A stretch of DNA of 21,195 nucleotides from Firmicutes bacterium UBA4981 (GTDB lineage: Bacteria; Bacillota; SHA-98; UBA4971). Below the pieces are notes generated by a model. It did no database searches and was not told where the DNA came from. It saw nothing but the letters and a program-made list of their open reading frames with translations. The stretch lies in contig DGZL01000152.1 of the NCBI GenBank assembly GCA_002398515.1, positions 11,573 through 32,767 on the forward strand, given 5' to 3'. The translations under genes and the position numbers were made by a program. Numbering within the stretch: the first letter of the stretch is position 1; each line of letters opens with the position of its first letter. Below, one piece after another: positions 1 to 7,316 of the stretch.

Positions 1-650
1 AGGCTATAGAAGTGCGAGACTCCTGCCGCAAATACCGGGTTGCTCTCTGCAAGCTCCTCCAGAAGCATAATATTGATCTTCGTTACCCTGGCAATGCCTA
101 TTAGCGGCATCACGTGGATCATAGTCCCAAACGTATCAGAAAGCGCGAGGATCCTGTCTGCCTGGAGACCGTGACAGAGGAACCCTCCGCTTATCGCTCT
201 TCCGATAACCATTGCGACAATGGGATGCCCCAATCTCCTGGCTTCCGCTGACGCCAACTGGTATGCACCTGTTGACTTATAGATGCCTATGATCTCTTCG
301 ACCTTGCCCGGACTCATCCCGGGAGTGTCAACTACTAGGATAATCGGCCTTTTTTCTGCCAAGGGCTTATCCTTGTCCGCCTTAATGGTTAAGTAGACCG
401 CATGAGCCATCTTGAGGCCTTCTTCCAGTCCCATGAGGCCGGCGTAAACCATTCTGAAACGAGGGTTTGCGAACCCTGCATCATTTGCAATAACAGTTAC
501 GATCTCCCCTGATATCGTGGCAGTTCCCACTAACGCTGACTCCGCATACTCCGGATCAAGCCTTTCTCCGCCACAGAGATTCTCGTCGAAAGACCCTTCG
601 TCAACTATAAGATCTATCGCATCGCGACCCCTGCCGTAAAAGTTAATCAC
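1..650 (-). CDS. madD: Malonate decarboxylase gamma subunit (carboxyltransferase), 3' end cut by window
   Basis: Together with MadC this forms the carboxyltransferase that moves the carboxyl group of malonyl-S-ACP onto biotin of the carrier MadF. The frame is open from a GTG at 650 to the window edge (about 216 codons, stop outside). It starts with INFYGRGRDAIDL and holds a crotonase-like carboxyltransferase fold segment with IILVVDTPGMSPGKVEE near residues 119-135 and VIGRAISGGFLCHGLQADR near 161-179, typical of MdcE/MadD. The GTG start overlaps the end of madC by 8 bases (GTGATTAA), so the two are probably translationally coupled, as expected for an obligate complex. GGAG lies 4 bases before the GTG. 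Family identity is firm; the Mad-type (Na+, biotin) assignment rests on the adjacent madB and madF. Later mad genes (ACP prosthetic group synthesis and attachment, deacetyl-ACP ligase) may lie beyond base 1. Confidence 0.93.
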   Translation of the reverse strand, partial: MINFYGRGRDAIDLIVDEGSFDENLCGGERLDPEYAESALVGTATISGEIVTVIANDAGFANPRFRMVYAGLMGLEEGLKMAHAVYLTIKADKDKPLAEKRPIILVVDTPGMSPGKVEEIIGIYKSTGAYQLASAEARRLGHPIVAMVIGRAISGGFLCHGLQADRILALSDTFGTMIHVMPLIGIARVTKINIMLLEELAESNPVFAAGVSHFYS

Positions 651-1629
651 TCTCTCCAATCCTCCCCCGAGGCCAGCGCTTGGCATGTGCCGTAAACTCT
701 GTAACGTCAGAATCCCAAAGATATTCAATATCTTCGTTGTCGAACTGCCTCCATAGATCCCAAGAGTCTTGGATCTTATCGCTTGCAGCCAGTTCCGCAA
801 AGCGCATTTGCTCCAGCACCATGTCGTCTGTGCCTATGATCCTCTTGGAGCTTATCTTCTCAAGCGGCCAACTTGCAACTTCAGAGACTTTCTCTCTAAA
901 TGCTTTCATTGAGTCTTCTACAATGAAATCCGCATCTCGTGTGATGAATCTATGCCTACCGCCTGTGGTCCGCCATACCAAAGCCCTGTTGGCAGCATCA
1001 AATTCCTCAGTCCCCACGACTTCCTCTATGACCCCCGGCCCTGTCAAGCCCAGCCTTCCCACATCACTCATGATTAGGACGTCTACAGATGATGCCACAA
1101 AACCCATTCCTCCGAAGCAACCTACGGTGCCCCCTATAGCGCCGATAATCGGCACCTTGCCCCTTGCTGCTTGGAATGCATCCATCACTTCAGAATGAGC
1201 GAGAAGGCCTGCGTTGGCTTCCTGAAGCCTTACCCCGCCGGTGTCAAAGGAAATCACCAGCGCAACCTGTCCTGAGTCTTCAGAAGACTTATATTGTGAT
1301 TTCAGAATCTCCTGTCCACGTAAAGCAAGGCGGATGGCCATAACCATTTTTGTGCCATGGACTTCACCGACACCCCCTCCTACGAACCTGCTCTCCTGAG
1401 ACACGACGACAACAGGGGCCTTACCTGCCTTTCCCAAACCCACGACTATCCCGTCGTCAAACTGAGGCGTCTGTCCCATTGGAGGCAGGTGAGGGCTGGT
1501 CAATTTACGCCTGGGACACAAGAGCTCAATGAAGCTTTCGGGATTACAGATGGCAAACGCCCTTTCTCTGGCATTCAGTCGCGAAAAAGGCTGATCCTGC
1601 ATTAGATTCCATCTATCGTCCATAACCAA
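643..1629 (-). CDS. madC: Malonate decarboxylase beta subunit (carboxyltransferase)
   Basis: This is the partner of MadD in the malonyl-ACP:biotin carboxyltransferase. It is 326-328 residues long with the acyl-CoA-carboxylase carboxyltransferase-type core: a VVVVSQESRFVGGGVGEVHG segment near residues 73-92, SFDTGGVRLQEANAGLLAHS near 127-146 and IIGAIGGTVGCFGGMGFVA near 160-178, the glycine-rich oxyanion-type loops of the family. Two starts are possible: TTG at 1629, 6 bases after GGAGG, or ATG at 1623, 12 bases after it; spacing favours the TTG, codon preference the ATG. The N-terminal SFIELLCPRRKLTSPHLPP resembles the start of MdcD proteins. It lies 21 bases after madE and overlaps madD by 8 bases. 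The order A-E-C-D is the one recalled for the Malonomonas rubra mad operon. Confidence 0.93.
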   Translation of the reverse strand: MVMDDRWNLMQDQPFSRLNARERAFAICNPESFIELLCPRRKLTSPHLPPMGQTPQFDDGIVVGLGKAGKAPVVVVSQESRFVGGGVGEVHGTKMVMAIRLALRGQEILKSQYKSSEDSGQVALVISFDTGGVRLQEANAGLLAHSEVMDAFQAARGKVPIIGAIGGTVGCFGGMGFVASSVDVLIMSDVGRLGLTGPGVIEEVVGTEEFDAANRALVWRTTGGRHRFITRDADFIVEDSMKAFREKVSEVASWPLEKISSKRIIGTDDMVLEQMRFAELAASDKIQDSWDLWRQFDNEDIEYLWDSDVTEFTAHAKRWPRGRIGESD

Positions 1630-1650
1630 TAGCCACCTCCGTGTCTTACC

Positions 1651-1974
1651 CTATTTTGCGGACATTTCTCTTACGAGTTGCGATAGTCTGAGTTTAACTA
1701 CTGCCGGGGTGGCTCCGTCATCGTTTATCCAAATTTCGCATCCGCGCGCTTTGTGGGTAGCCATGAACTCATCGATAACCATCTGCCAGACGCTCCCAAA
1801 CCCCACAGCGCTGGTAGTTACATGAATTTTGCTTGCATTGGCCTGAGCCGGCAAGCGCTCCGCCAAGATCTCCAGATCCCCTGACATTACATGCCCTACA
1901 TGGAGATACTCCCAACCGTTTCTTTTCTCCTCCGGTTCTCCGGTATACTCAAATTCCAACCGCTCCAGAGCCAC
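1651..1974 (-). CDS. madE: Malonate decarboxylase acyl-carrier protein (delta subunit)
   Basis: This 107-residue protein is the acyl carrier of malonate decarboxylase; malonate is bound as a thioester to a 2'-(5''-triphosphoribosyl)-3'-dephospho-CoA group attached to a serine. The sequence VGHVMSGDLEILAERL (residues 26-41) matches the MdcC/MadE attachment region, with Ser31 in the SGDLE motif as the likely modified residue. The C-terminal part (AVGFGSVWQMVIDEF, then INDDGATPAVVKLRLSQ) is also typical. Start is GTG at 1974, with GGAGG 9 bases upstream. It lies 40 bases after madA and 21 before madC. The enzymes that make and attach the prosthetic group (MdcB/MdcG-type) are not in the window and would be expected nearby. 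Confidence 0.93.
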   Translation of the reverse strand: MALERLEFEYTGEPEEKRNGWEYLHVGHVMSGDLEILAERLPAQANASKIHVTTSAVGFGSVWQMVIDEFMATHKARGCEIWINDDGATPAVVKLRLSQLVREMSAK

Positions 1975-2014
1975 AACAAACCCCCTCCTCCGTATGCCTA
2001 TACCTCACAGTGCA

Positions 2015-3697
2015 TTACCATTCCCTGAACCGGTCCGGGGGACGATAAAGCCCGCCTGACCACTCCACCAATTCCCTTATGGAACGAGCTGCAAGATGCG
2101 AGGTGTTTGCATCTCCAATATCGATACCCAAATCCTCGGGAGTCTGAACTATTCCGTGACGTCTGAGCTCCAGAGTCTCCTTAGGGTCGGCTTCCCTGCC
2201 CAGGTCAGTGTAACCTGCCACAGCCTTAATAGCGGCTTCTCGCTGCTTCAGCGAATCACATCTGAGAAGGTGCGCTATTCCTTCCTCCGTCACCAGGTGA
2301 GTAATGGCGTCACCGTACATCATGATAGGCGGAATTGCAAAGCCCGCTTCCTCCATAAGTGTCCATGCATCCAATCGATGGACGAAGCTTGGAACGCGTC
2401 CTGCTCCAAAGGTTTCCACCATCTGAATAACCAGCTTTCTCCCGCGCTCCACCGGTCCGATGAGGCCGCTTGTCATGGCGCTTTCCCTTCCCGCCCTAAG
2501 CCAACTCGGAGTAGAATGCCGCCTTCCGGGCGGATCACACCCCATGTTCGGCGCCCCTCCGAACCCTGCAATCCTGCCTGCAACTGCAGCAGAACTATTA
2601 CCGTACCTGTCAACCTGCAGAGTCGAGCCTACAAATGCATCGACAGCATAGTGGCCGGCAACCTGGCACATGGCCCTATTTGACCTCATGGTTCCGTCCG
2701 GTCCGATAAAGAACACATCGGGACGACTGGCCATGTAATCTTCCATGCCCACCTCAGAGCCGAATGAGTGAACTGACTCAACGAACCCGCATTCAATAGC
2801 CGGAATAAGACTGGGATGCGGATTTACCGTCCAATGAGAGCAGATCTTCCCCTTAAGACCAAGGCTCTCCGCAAACGTGGGAAGGAGCAATTCGATTGCA
2901 CAAGTCCCGAAGCCGATTCCATGATTCAGCGACCTCACTCCGTATTCCCCGTAGATACCTTTGATCACCATCATAGCCATGAGGACATGCACATCTGTGA
3001 TAAGTGCAGGATCCCTTGTAAAGAGGGGCTCAGTATAGCATGGCCTGCCCACCGGGACAAGGAAATCCACCCACTCTCCGGGTATGTCGACTCGTGGCAG
3101 CCTATCCACAATCTTCTCAACCTGTGCCACGACAATCCCCTGTCTGAATTTGGTAGCTTCAACTATCGTGGGGGTATCCTCTGTGTTCGGCCCGGTATAT
3201 AGGTTACCGGCTCGGTCTGCCGAAATCGCAGTAACCAACGCCACGTCCGGGGTAAGATCAACGAAGTAGCGGCCGAACAGCTCCAGATAGGTGTGGATCT
3301 CCCCTATCTTCATCTTGCCTTCGCTGACCATCTGGGCTACTCTGGCACTCTGAGGAGATGAGTATGAAAAATCCGCGAGTCCGGCAATTCCGCGCTCAAA
3401 CACCTCACAGTGGGACGGAAGAGCAATAACTGACTGCACCATATGCAGATTATTCACTCGCTTGGCGTCCATATTGCACAAACAGTCTGCCAGAAAATCA
3501 GCTTGTTTTTGGTTGTTTCCTTCAAGCGCCACCCTGTCACCTGACTGAATTACTGCCTCCAACAGGGACACGCAATCAGCAGGATCCACTATCTTGCTGC
3601 CTGGCTCAGATGCAAACTGTTTTGCCTCACATAGCCGCTTCCGAAACTCATTCTTCCTCAGCGTCCGTTTAGTTCTTCTCGCAGCCATGCTTTCCAT
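2015..3697 (-). CDS. madA: Malonate decarboxylase alpha subunit (acetyl-S-ACP:malonate ACP transferase)
   Basis: MadA swaps the acetyl group on the carrier protein for malonate, releasing acetate and giving malonyl-S-ACP. The 560-residue length is usual for MdcA/MadA. The fold is two CoA-transferase-like halves; visible family segments are RVALEGNNQKQADFLADCL near residue 55-73, LNHGIGFGTCAIELLLPTFA near 258-277 and the hallmark GFGGAPNMGCDPPGRRHSTP, close to the GGAPNMG-D--GRRH block of MdcA. ATG at 3697 is 14 bases after the madF stop; GGGG about 10 bases upstream is a modest ribosome site. The protein is cytoplasmic and links the soluble ACP cycle to the membrane pump. No truncation or frameshift is seen. 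Confidence 0.95.
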   Translation of the reverse strand: MESMAARRTKRTLRKNEFRKRLCEAKQFASEPGSKIVDPADCVSLLEAVIQSGDRVALEGNNQKQADFLADCLCNMDAKRVNNLHMVQSVIALPSHCEVFERGIAGLADFSYSSPQSARVAQMVSEGKMKIGEIHTYLELFGRYFVDLTPDVALVTAISADRAGNLYTGPNTEDTPTIVEATKFRQGIVVAQVEKIVDRLPRVDIPGEWVDFLVPVGRPCYTEPLFTRDPALITDVHVLMAMMVIKGIYGEYGVRSLNHGIGFGTCAIELLLPTFAESLGLKGKICSHWTVNPHPSLIPAIECGFVESVHSFGSEVGMEDYMASRPDVFFIGPDGTMRSNRAMCQVAGHYAVDAFVGSTLQVDRYGNSSAAVAGRIAGFGGAPNMGCDPPGRRHSTPSWLRAGRESAMTSGLIGPVERGRKLVIQMVETFGAGRVPSFVHRLDAWTLMEEAGFAIPPIMMYGDAITHLVTEEGIAHLLRCDSLKQREAAIKAVAGYTDLGREADPKETLELRRHGIVQTPEDLGIDIGDANTSHLAARSIRELVEWSGGLYRPPDRFREW

Positions 3698-3711
3698 ATT
3701 TTGCAGCCCCT

Positions 3712-3975
3712 TTATACTTCTTCCAGGGTGATAAGGAGGTCCCCGGCCTTTACCATTTGCCCTGTGCTTGCATGGATCTCAAGAACTTTTGCCTTCTTGG
3801 GCGAGAATATTTGGTTTTGCATCTTCATAGCCTCGATGAACGCTACTTCTTGTCTTACTTCAACAACATCCCCTACTCCGGGCAAGTCAGTCTTTTTCAT
3901 AGGATGCTTGCCGGGATTTATGGTAAGCTGTCCCGGAAGCTTCGCTCTGATTTCAAACGAGTTTCCGTTTTTCAT
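3712..3975 (-). CDS. madF: Biotin carrier protein of malonate decarboxylase
   Basis: This 87-residue single biotinyl/lipoyl domain has the biotin attachment motif EAMKM (Lys51 biotinylated), preceded by the GDVVEVRQEVAFI strand and followed by the mirror half ending KAGDLLITLEEV. It accepts CO2 from malonyl-ACP through MadC/MadD and carries it to the membrane decarboxylase MadB. No Ala/Pro-rich linker precedes the domain, so it is a free-standing carrier rather than the tail of a larger subunit. ATG at 3975 has GGGAGG about 11 bases upstream. In Malonomonas rubra madF lies after madD (recalled), whereas here it sits between madB and madA, 67 bases from madB and 14 from madA. The same motif occurs in other decarboxylase and carboxylase carriers, so the role comes from context. 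Confidence 0.9.
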   Translation of the reverse strand: MKNGNSFEIRAKLPGQLTINPGKHPMKKTDLPGVGDVVEVRQEVAFIEAMKMQNQIFSPKKAKVLEIHASTGQMVKAGDLLITLEEV

Positions 3976-4042
3976 CTGGAATCATACCTCCCAAAAAATC
4001 TTGACAGTAACGAGGATATCAGGCAGCCTTTCTGACCCCTGC

Positions 4043-5161
4043 TTAACCCAGCAGAGTCAGGAAACACCCGGCTGCAACCGCTGTCCCGATTACGCCTGCT
4101 ACATTCGGGCCCATTGCATGCATAAGTAGGAAGTTTTCAGGGTTTGCCCTTTGTCCTTCCACCTGACATACTCGGGCAGCCATAGGAACTGCTGACACTC
4201 CGGCTGCTCCGATAATCGGGTTTATCTTTCCTCCGCTCAACACGTAGAATAGTTTTCCAAGTAGGACTCCACCGGCTGTACTGACTGCGAATGCAACAGC
4301 GCCAAGCGCGAGGATCTTAAGGGTTGCCACAGTCAAGAAGGTATCAGCGCCCATTGTTCCACCTACAGCGATAGTCAGGAGTATGGTCACTATATTAACC
4401 ATCTCACCCTGTGCGGTATTGAAAAGACGATCCGTCACACCGGACTCCCTAAAGAGGTTTCCAAGCATTAGGCAACCTATAAGCGGTGTAGTATCCGGCA
4501 ATAACAAACAACCGACAAGCGTTGTTACAATGGGAAAGAGGATTTTCGTAGTCTGTGAAACAGGTCTAGGATCCTCCATTACGGTCTCACGTTCTTTTTG
4601 TGTAGTAAGAAGGCGAATAACCGGCGGCTGAATTAAGGGCACAAGTGACATGTACGAGTAAGCCGCAACCGCCACAGCCCCTAGCAGATGAGGAGCGAGT
4701 TTCACCGCAAGGTAAATCGCGGTAGGACCGTCCGCTCCCCCGATTATGGCAATAGAGGCAGCCTCTCTGATGCCAAAGCCCAACGCGTCTGCGAGGAACA
4801 TGGCAAAAAATACCCCAAACTGCGCTGCAGCCCCCAACAGAAAGGTCACAGGCCGAGCAAGCAACGGACCGAAGTCAGTCAAAGCGCCTATTCCCATGAA
4901 AATCAAGCATGGCAGTATTTCTGTTTCAAGTCCGTATGTGTAGAAGTAGTAGAGAAGTCCTCCTTCATCCGAAATGCCCGCTCCCGGAATATTGGCTAAT
5001 AAGCACCCGAAGGCTATCGGCAAAAGCAAGAGAGGCTCAAAGCCCTTGCTAATGGCCAGGTAAAGAAGGACAATGGCAACTCCGATCATTATTAGGTTCC
5101 CCACCGTTAAGCTAAGGAGTCCACCGGACGCTAACACTGATACCAAGGTTTTCAAAAACAA
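4043..5161 (-). CDS. madB: Na+-translocating carboxybiotin decarboxylase, beta subunit
   Basis: This is an integral membrane protein of 372 residues that decarboxylates carboxybiotin on the carrier and exports Na+. It is a clear OadB/GcdB/MadB family member: the functional aspartate segment IIGGADGPTAIYLAVKLAP (residues 139-157, Asp144) and YSYMSLVPLIQPPVIRLLTT (168-187) are intact, as is the C-terminal GAAGVSAVPMAARVCQVEGQ and HAMGPNVAGVIGTAVAAG. Most of the protein is hydrophobic helices. The start is TTG at 5161 with GGGGGG about 6 bases upstream. The family is shared by oxaloacetate, glutaconyl-CoA, methylmalonyl-CoA and malonate decarboxylases; the malonate role follows from madA/E/C/D immediately downstream. 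It lies 59 bases after the OadG-like small gene. Confidence 0.93.
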   Translation of the reverse strand: MFLKTLVSVLASGGLLSLTVGNLIMIGVAIVLLYLAISKGFEPLLLLPIAFGCLLANIPGAGISDEGGLLYYFYTYGLETEILPCLIFMGIGALTDFGPLLARPVTFLLGAAAQFGVFFAMFLADALGFGIREAASIAIIGGADGPTAIYLAVKLAPHLLGAVAVAAYSYMSLVPLIQPPVIRLLTTQKERETVMEDPRPVSQTTKILFPIVTTLVGCLLLPDTTPLIGCLMLGNLFRESGVTDRLFNTAQGEMVNIVTILLTIAVGGTMGADTFLTVATLKILALGAVAFAVSTAGGVLLGKLFYVLSGGKINPIIGAAGVSAVPMAARVCQVEGQRANPENFLLMHAMGPNVAGVIGTAVAAGCFLTLLG

Positions 5162-5220
5162 GGATATCCCCCCACTTGTAGCAAGCTACCGCCCTTTGTC
5201 TGAGCAGAATGCACCCAATC

Positions 5221-5337
5221 TCAGTCAGGCATAATCCTGCTAAGCGCCATAATTACCAAGCAAAGAAAACCCGTCACAAGGAAAACAGTGGTAATTGACA
5301 CGAGACATACTGTAAGCGTACTGACTCCGGGTTCCAC
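5221..5337 (-). CDS. OadG-like small membrane subunit (38 residues)
   Basis: A short frame fills most of the 220-base space between the M42-type hydrolase and madB. From GTG 5337 it encodes 38 residues: a short N-terminus (MEPGVSTL), one hydrophobic helix (TVCLVSITTVFLVTGFLCLV, residues 9-28), then IMALSRIMPD. This is the architecture of OadG, the gamma subunit of Na+-pumping decarboxylases, whose helix typically runs VFLFLALL and ends in a basic LMSRL-like motif. The GGGGGTGA ribosome site 5 bases before the GTG and position directly upstream of madB support it as a real gene. Two other frames here are also open but short and not membrane-like. The OadG likeness is pattern-based and the peptide is about half the usual OadG length, so it may be divergent or reduced. 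Confidence 0.6.
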   Translation of the reverse strand: MEPGVSTLTVCLVSITTVFLVTGFLCLVIMALSRIMPD

Positions 5338-5342
5338 ACATG

Positions 5343-5350
5343 TCACCCCC
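5343..5350 (-). promoter_or_regulatory. Ribosome binding site of the OadG-like small gene
   Basis: The minus strand reads GGGGGTGA, matching the GGTGA tail of the Shine-Dalgarno consensus, 5 bases before GTG 5337. It selects this frame over ATG 5340, which gives a non-hydrophobic 34-residue peptide, and over GTG 5346, which lies within the site itself. Confidence 0.5.
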
Positions 5351-5381
5351 GCTGCGTTTGCCTATGAAAAGTACTGATCGC

Positions 5382-6425
5382 TTATGCTTGCTCTGACACT
5401 CTTAGACTTTTTAAGAAAACCGTCAAAAGCGTAGACACCTGGTCCATTGTGTTAAGGTCAACAACTTCGTACGGAGAATGAGAATTTCGCCTCGGCACTG
5501 TCACGGAAACACACTTTATGTCAGACCACTCATCGTACACACCTGCAGCGTCTGTAAACAGACCAAAGCGCACATCCAGGCTATAAGGAATACCGGCCTT
5601 ATCAGCTGACTCCCTGAGACCCGAAACGAGCTCTCTGTCAGCGAAAAACATCAACATACCCCTTCCGGGTTTCACTGACTCAAATCGCCTTATGACAGGC
5701 CCTGTACCCAGCGGGACTCCTACACCCGGTCCTGCTTCGGGATCCCCGCCATATCCGGTGTCAATGGAAATGGCCCACTTTGGATAGACGGTTTTTGCCA
5801 GGTGTCTCGCTCCCCTGCACCCGACTTCCTCCTGAACCGTAAATGCAAAAATAACGCTGACGTCAAGTTCAACTCCGGCCAGTTGCCGTGCAGTCTCAAG
5901 AAGAATGGCACATCCCTGTCGATTATCAACAGCTCTTGATGCAAGCAGCGTTTCCTCGTCATCCAACCACCGCGGAGTTGTGTCAAACACTATGGGATCC
6001 CCGGGTTCCACCTGAGAACTACGTGGCCCTGCATCAATCCAGAGGCGGTTGAGGGTTTGGCCTAAGTGAGTGCTTGGAGATCGAACTACGCCTGGAACAG
6101 GCCCTTTTTCCGTGAGAATCACTACAGGTTGGCCCGCGGTCACAGCTGCGTTTATGTCCACCACAAAATCAAACCACACAAATCCGTCTCTGACATCAGT
6201 CGTAACCATGCTTATCTCGTCCATATGAGCCATCAGCGCCAAAACCGGCGCTCCTTCCGGACCTTCCTTAGTAGCCAGTAGGTTCCCCATCCCGTCCGTT
6301 TGCACTGTGGATACATGTGACTGGATCTTCTTTAGAATCACCTCTGCCACCGGCTGTTCAAAACCGGAAGGACCTGGGATTTTCACAAGTTCGAGGAAAT
6401 CACGGCGGAGATCTGTAATACCCAT
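5382..6425 (-). CDS. M42-family metallohydrolase (aminopeptidase/amidohydrolase-like)
   Basis: This 347-residue di-metal hydrolase has the M42 ligand set: MAHMDE (His67, Asp69), SRAVDNRQGC (Asp167), VQEEVGCRGA (Glu199/Glu200), SIDTGYG (Asp222) and the C-terminal NSHSPYE (His316). The usual M42 inserted beta domain lies between about residues 75 and 160. It is annotated by default as a glutamyl or deblocking aminopeptidase. ATG at 6425 has GGAGG 9 bases upstream. It is 68 bases after the cyclase-family gene and directly before the malonate decarboxylase genes, with no peptide metabolism around it. I infer that it hydrolyses a small amide intermediate of the pathway (malonamate, or a ureido acid), a substrate change known in the related M20 family. 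An ordinary peptidase carried along by chance cannot be excluded. Confidence 0.87.
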   Translation of the reverse strand: MGITDLRRDFLELVKIPGPSGFEQPVAEVILKKIQSHVSTVQTDGMGNLLATKEGPEGAPVLALMAHMDEISMVTTDVRDGFVWFDFVVDINAAVTAGQPVVILTEKGPVPGVVRSPSTHLGQTLNRLWIDAGPRSSQVEPGDPIVFDTTPRWLDDEETLLASRAVDNRQGCAILLETARQLAGVELDVSVIFAFTVQEEVGCRGARHLAKTVYPKWAISIDTGYGGDPEAGPGVGVPLGTGPVIRRFESVKPGRGMLMFFADRELVSGLRESADKAGIPYSLDVRFGLFTDAAGVYDEWSDIKCVSVTVPRRNSHSPYEVVDLNTMDQVSTLLTVFLKSLRVSEQA

Positions 6426-6493
6426 TTGCTCCCACCTCCGTATCCCATGGGTCTTGCGGGCGTTTCCGCTCCGGATTTCTTCAACGTCATGTC

Positions 6494-7279
6494 CTACTCA
6501 CTGTCAAACGCTACGATTCGGCATATGGAGGACTCCCCACCTACGAATCGCCATGGGAAGCAACCGATAATCATTCTCCTGTTGAGGATCTGGTCTATGT
6601 CCCCTCCCACATTCTCAGCATGGATAATGTCATGAGGGAACAGAAGCGTGTGCATTATCTGGTAATCCTCAGGCGGGAAAAAGTCATCAAGGCCTTTGTC
6701 GTACTTGTCTCGGAGATGGAGGTCAGCCTCTCTTGCTTGTACAGGCATCCACTCACGGATCTTGGTGTTCATTGGATGATCAGCGGATCCGCAGTCCACG
6801 GCGAGCCACTTAAGTTTCATTTCCTTGCACCATTCCGCGAATTCCCTGGCAGGTCCGGGATGCTTTATCATGTACCTGACTTCGTCAGCCTCCGGCATAT
6901 CCCATGCATATCGATGATAACCTGTGTTAATAACGACAATGTCGCCTTCCTTGACTTCGACCCTGTCTGTGATGTCTTTGGATGTGTATATCCCGTAATC
7001 TTCGGCAATGTCACTAAGGTCTACCACTACCCCTGGCCCCACAAGGTAATCCAAGGACAGGCTGGCAATATCCCTGCCGTGAGTACAGAAGTGCAATGGT
7101 CCGTCAAGATGGGTCCCTACATGGTTAGACGTGGTAATGAGCTGACCGTTGGCGCCGTTCGGGCTAAGTCTCTTGAAAAACTTGATCTGAAGCGGTTCAT
7201 AAGTCGGCCACGGCGGCGTAAGATGGCTCAGCGGTTGTGTAAGATCATACATCTTCACCTTATCCCAAAACTTGGTCAT
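6494..7279 (-). CDS. Cyclase-family metal-dependent hydrolase (kynurenine formamidase/isatin hydrolase-like)
   Basis: This 261-residue member of the PF04199 'cyclase' family shows the metal motif HxGTHxDxPxH as NHVGTHLDGPLHF (His53, His57, Asp59, His63). Later conserved parts are GDIVVINTGYHRY near residues 112-124 and LAVDCGSADHPMNTK near 158-172. Known members hydrolyse N-formylkynurenine or open the cyclic amide of isatin, so the family acts on amide bonds, including cyclic ones. ATG at 7279 follows AAGGAGG about 10 bases upstream; the gene begins 37 bases after allG. Between a carbamoyltransferase and a malonate decarboxylase it is the best local candidate for opening a pyrimidine ring (barbiturate to ureidomalonate). 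That substrate is inference; the family assignment is firm. Confidence 0.9.
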   Translation of the reverse strand: MTKFWDKVKMYDLTQPLSHLTPPWPTYEPLQIKFFKRLSPNGANGQLITTSNHVGTHLDGPLHFCTHGRDIASLSLDYLVGPGVVVDLSDIAEDYGIYTSKDITDRVEVKEGDIVVINTGYHRYAWDMPEADEVRYMIKHPGPAREFAEWCKEMKLKWLAVDCGSADHPMNTKIREWMPVQAREADLHLRDKYDKGLDDFFPPEDYQIMHTLLFPHDIIHAENVGGDIDQILNRRMIIGCFPWRFVGGESSICRIVAFDSE

Positions 7280-7316
7280 TCTGTCTCATCCTCCTTAAAA
7301 GAGCTGTATGTAAGTC

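Noticed and set aside
680..1198. Long plus-strand open frame opposite madC
   Set aside because: It is the antisense shadow of madC. Its translation is low-complexity, rich in Ser, Pro and Thr, with no family motif. The same holds for the other long plus-strand frames (for example 9540-9992, 10487-11173, 13682-14182).
3976..4042. Terminator between madB and madF
   Set aside because: A TTTTTT run is present on the minus strand, but I see no stable stem before it; it sits just ahead of the madF ribosome site.
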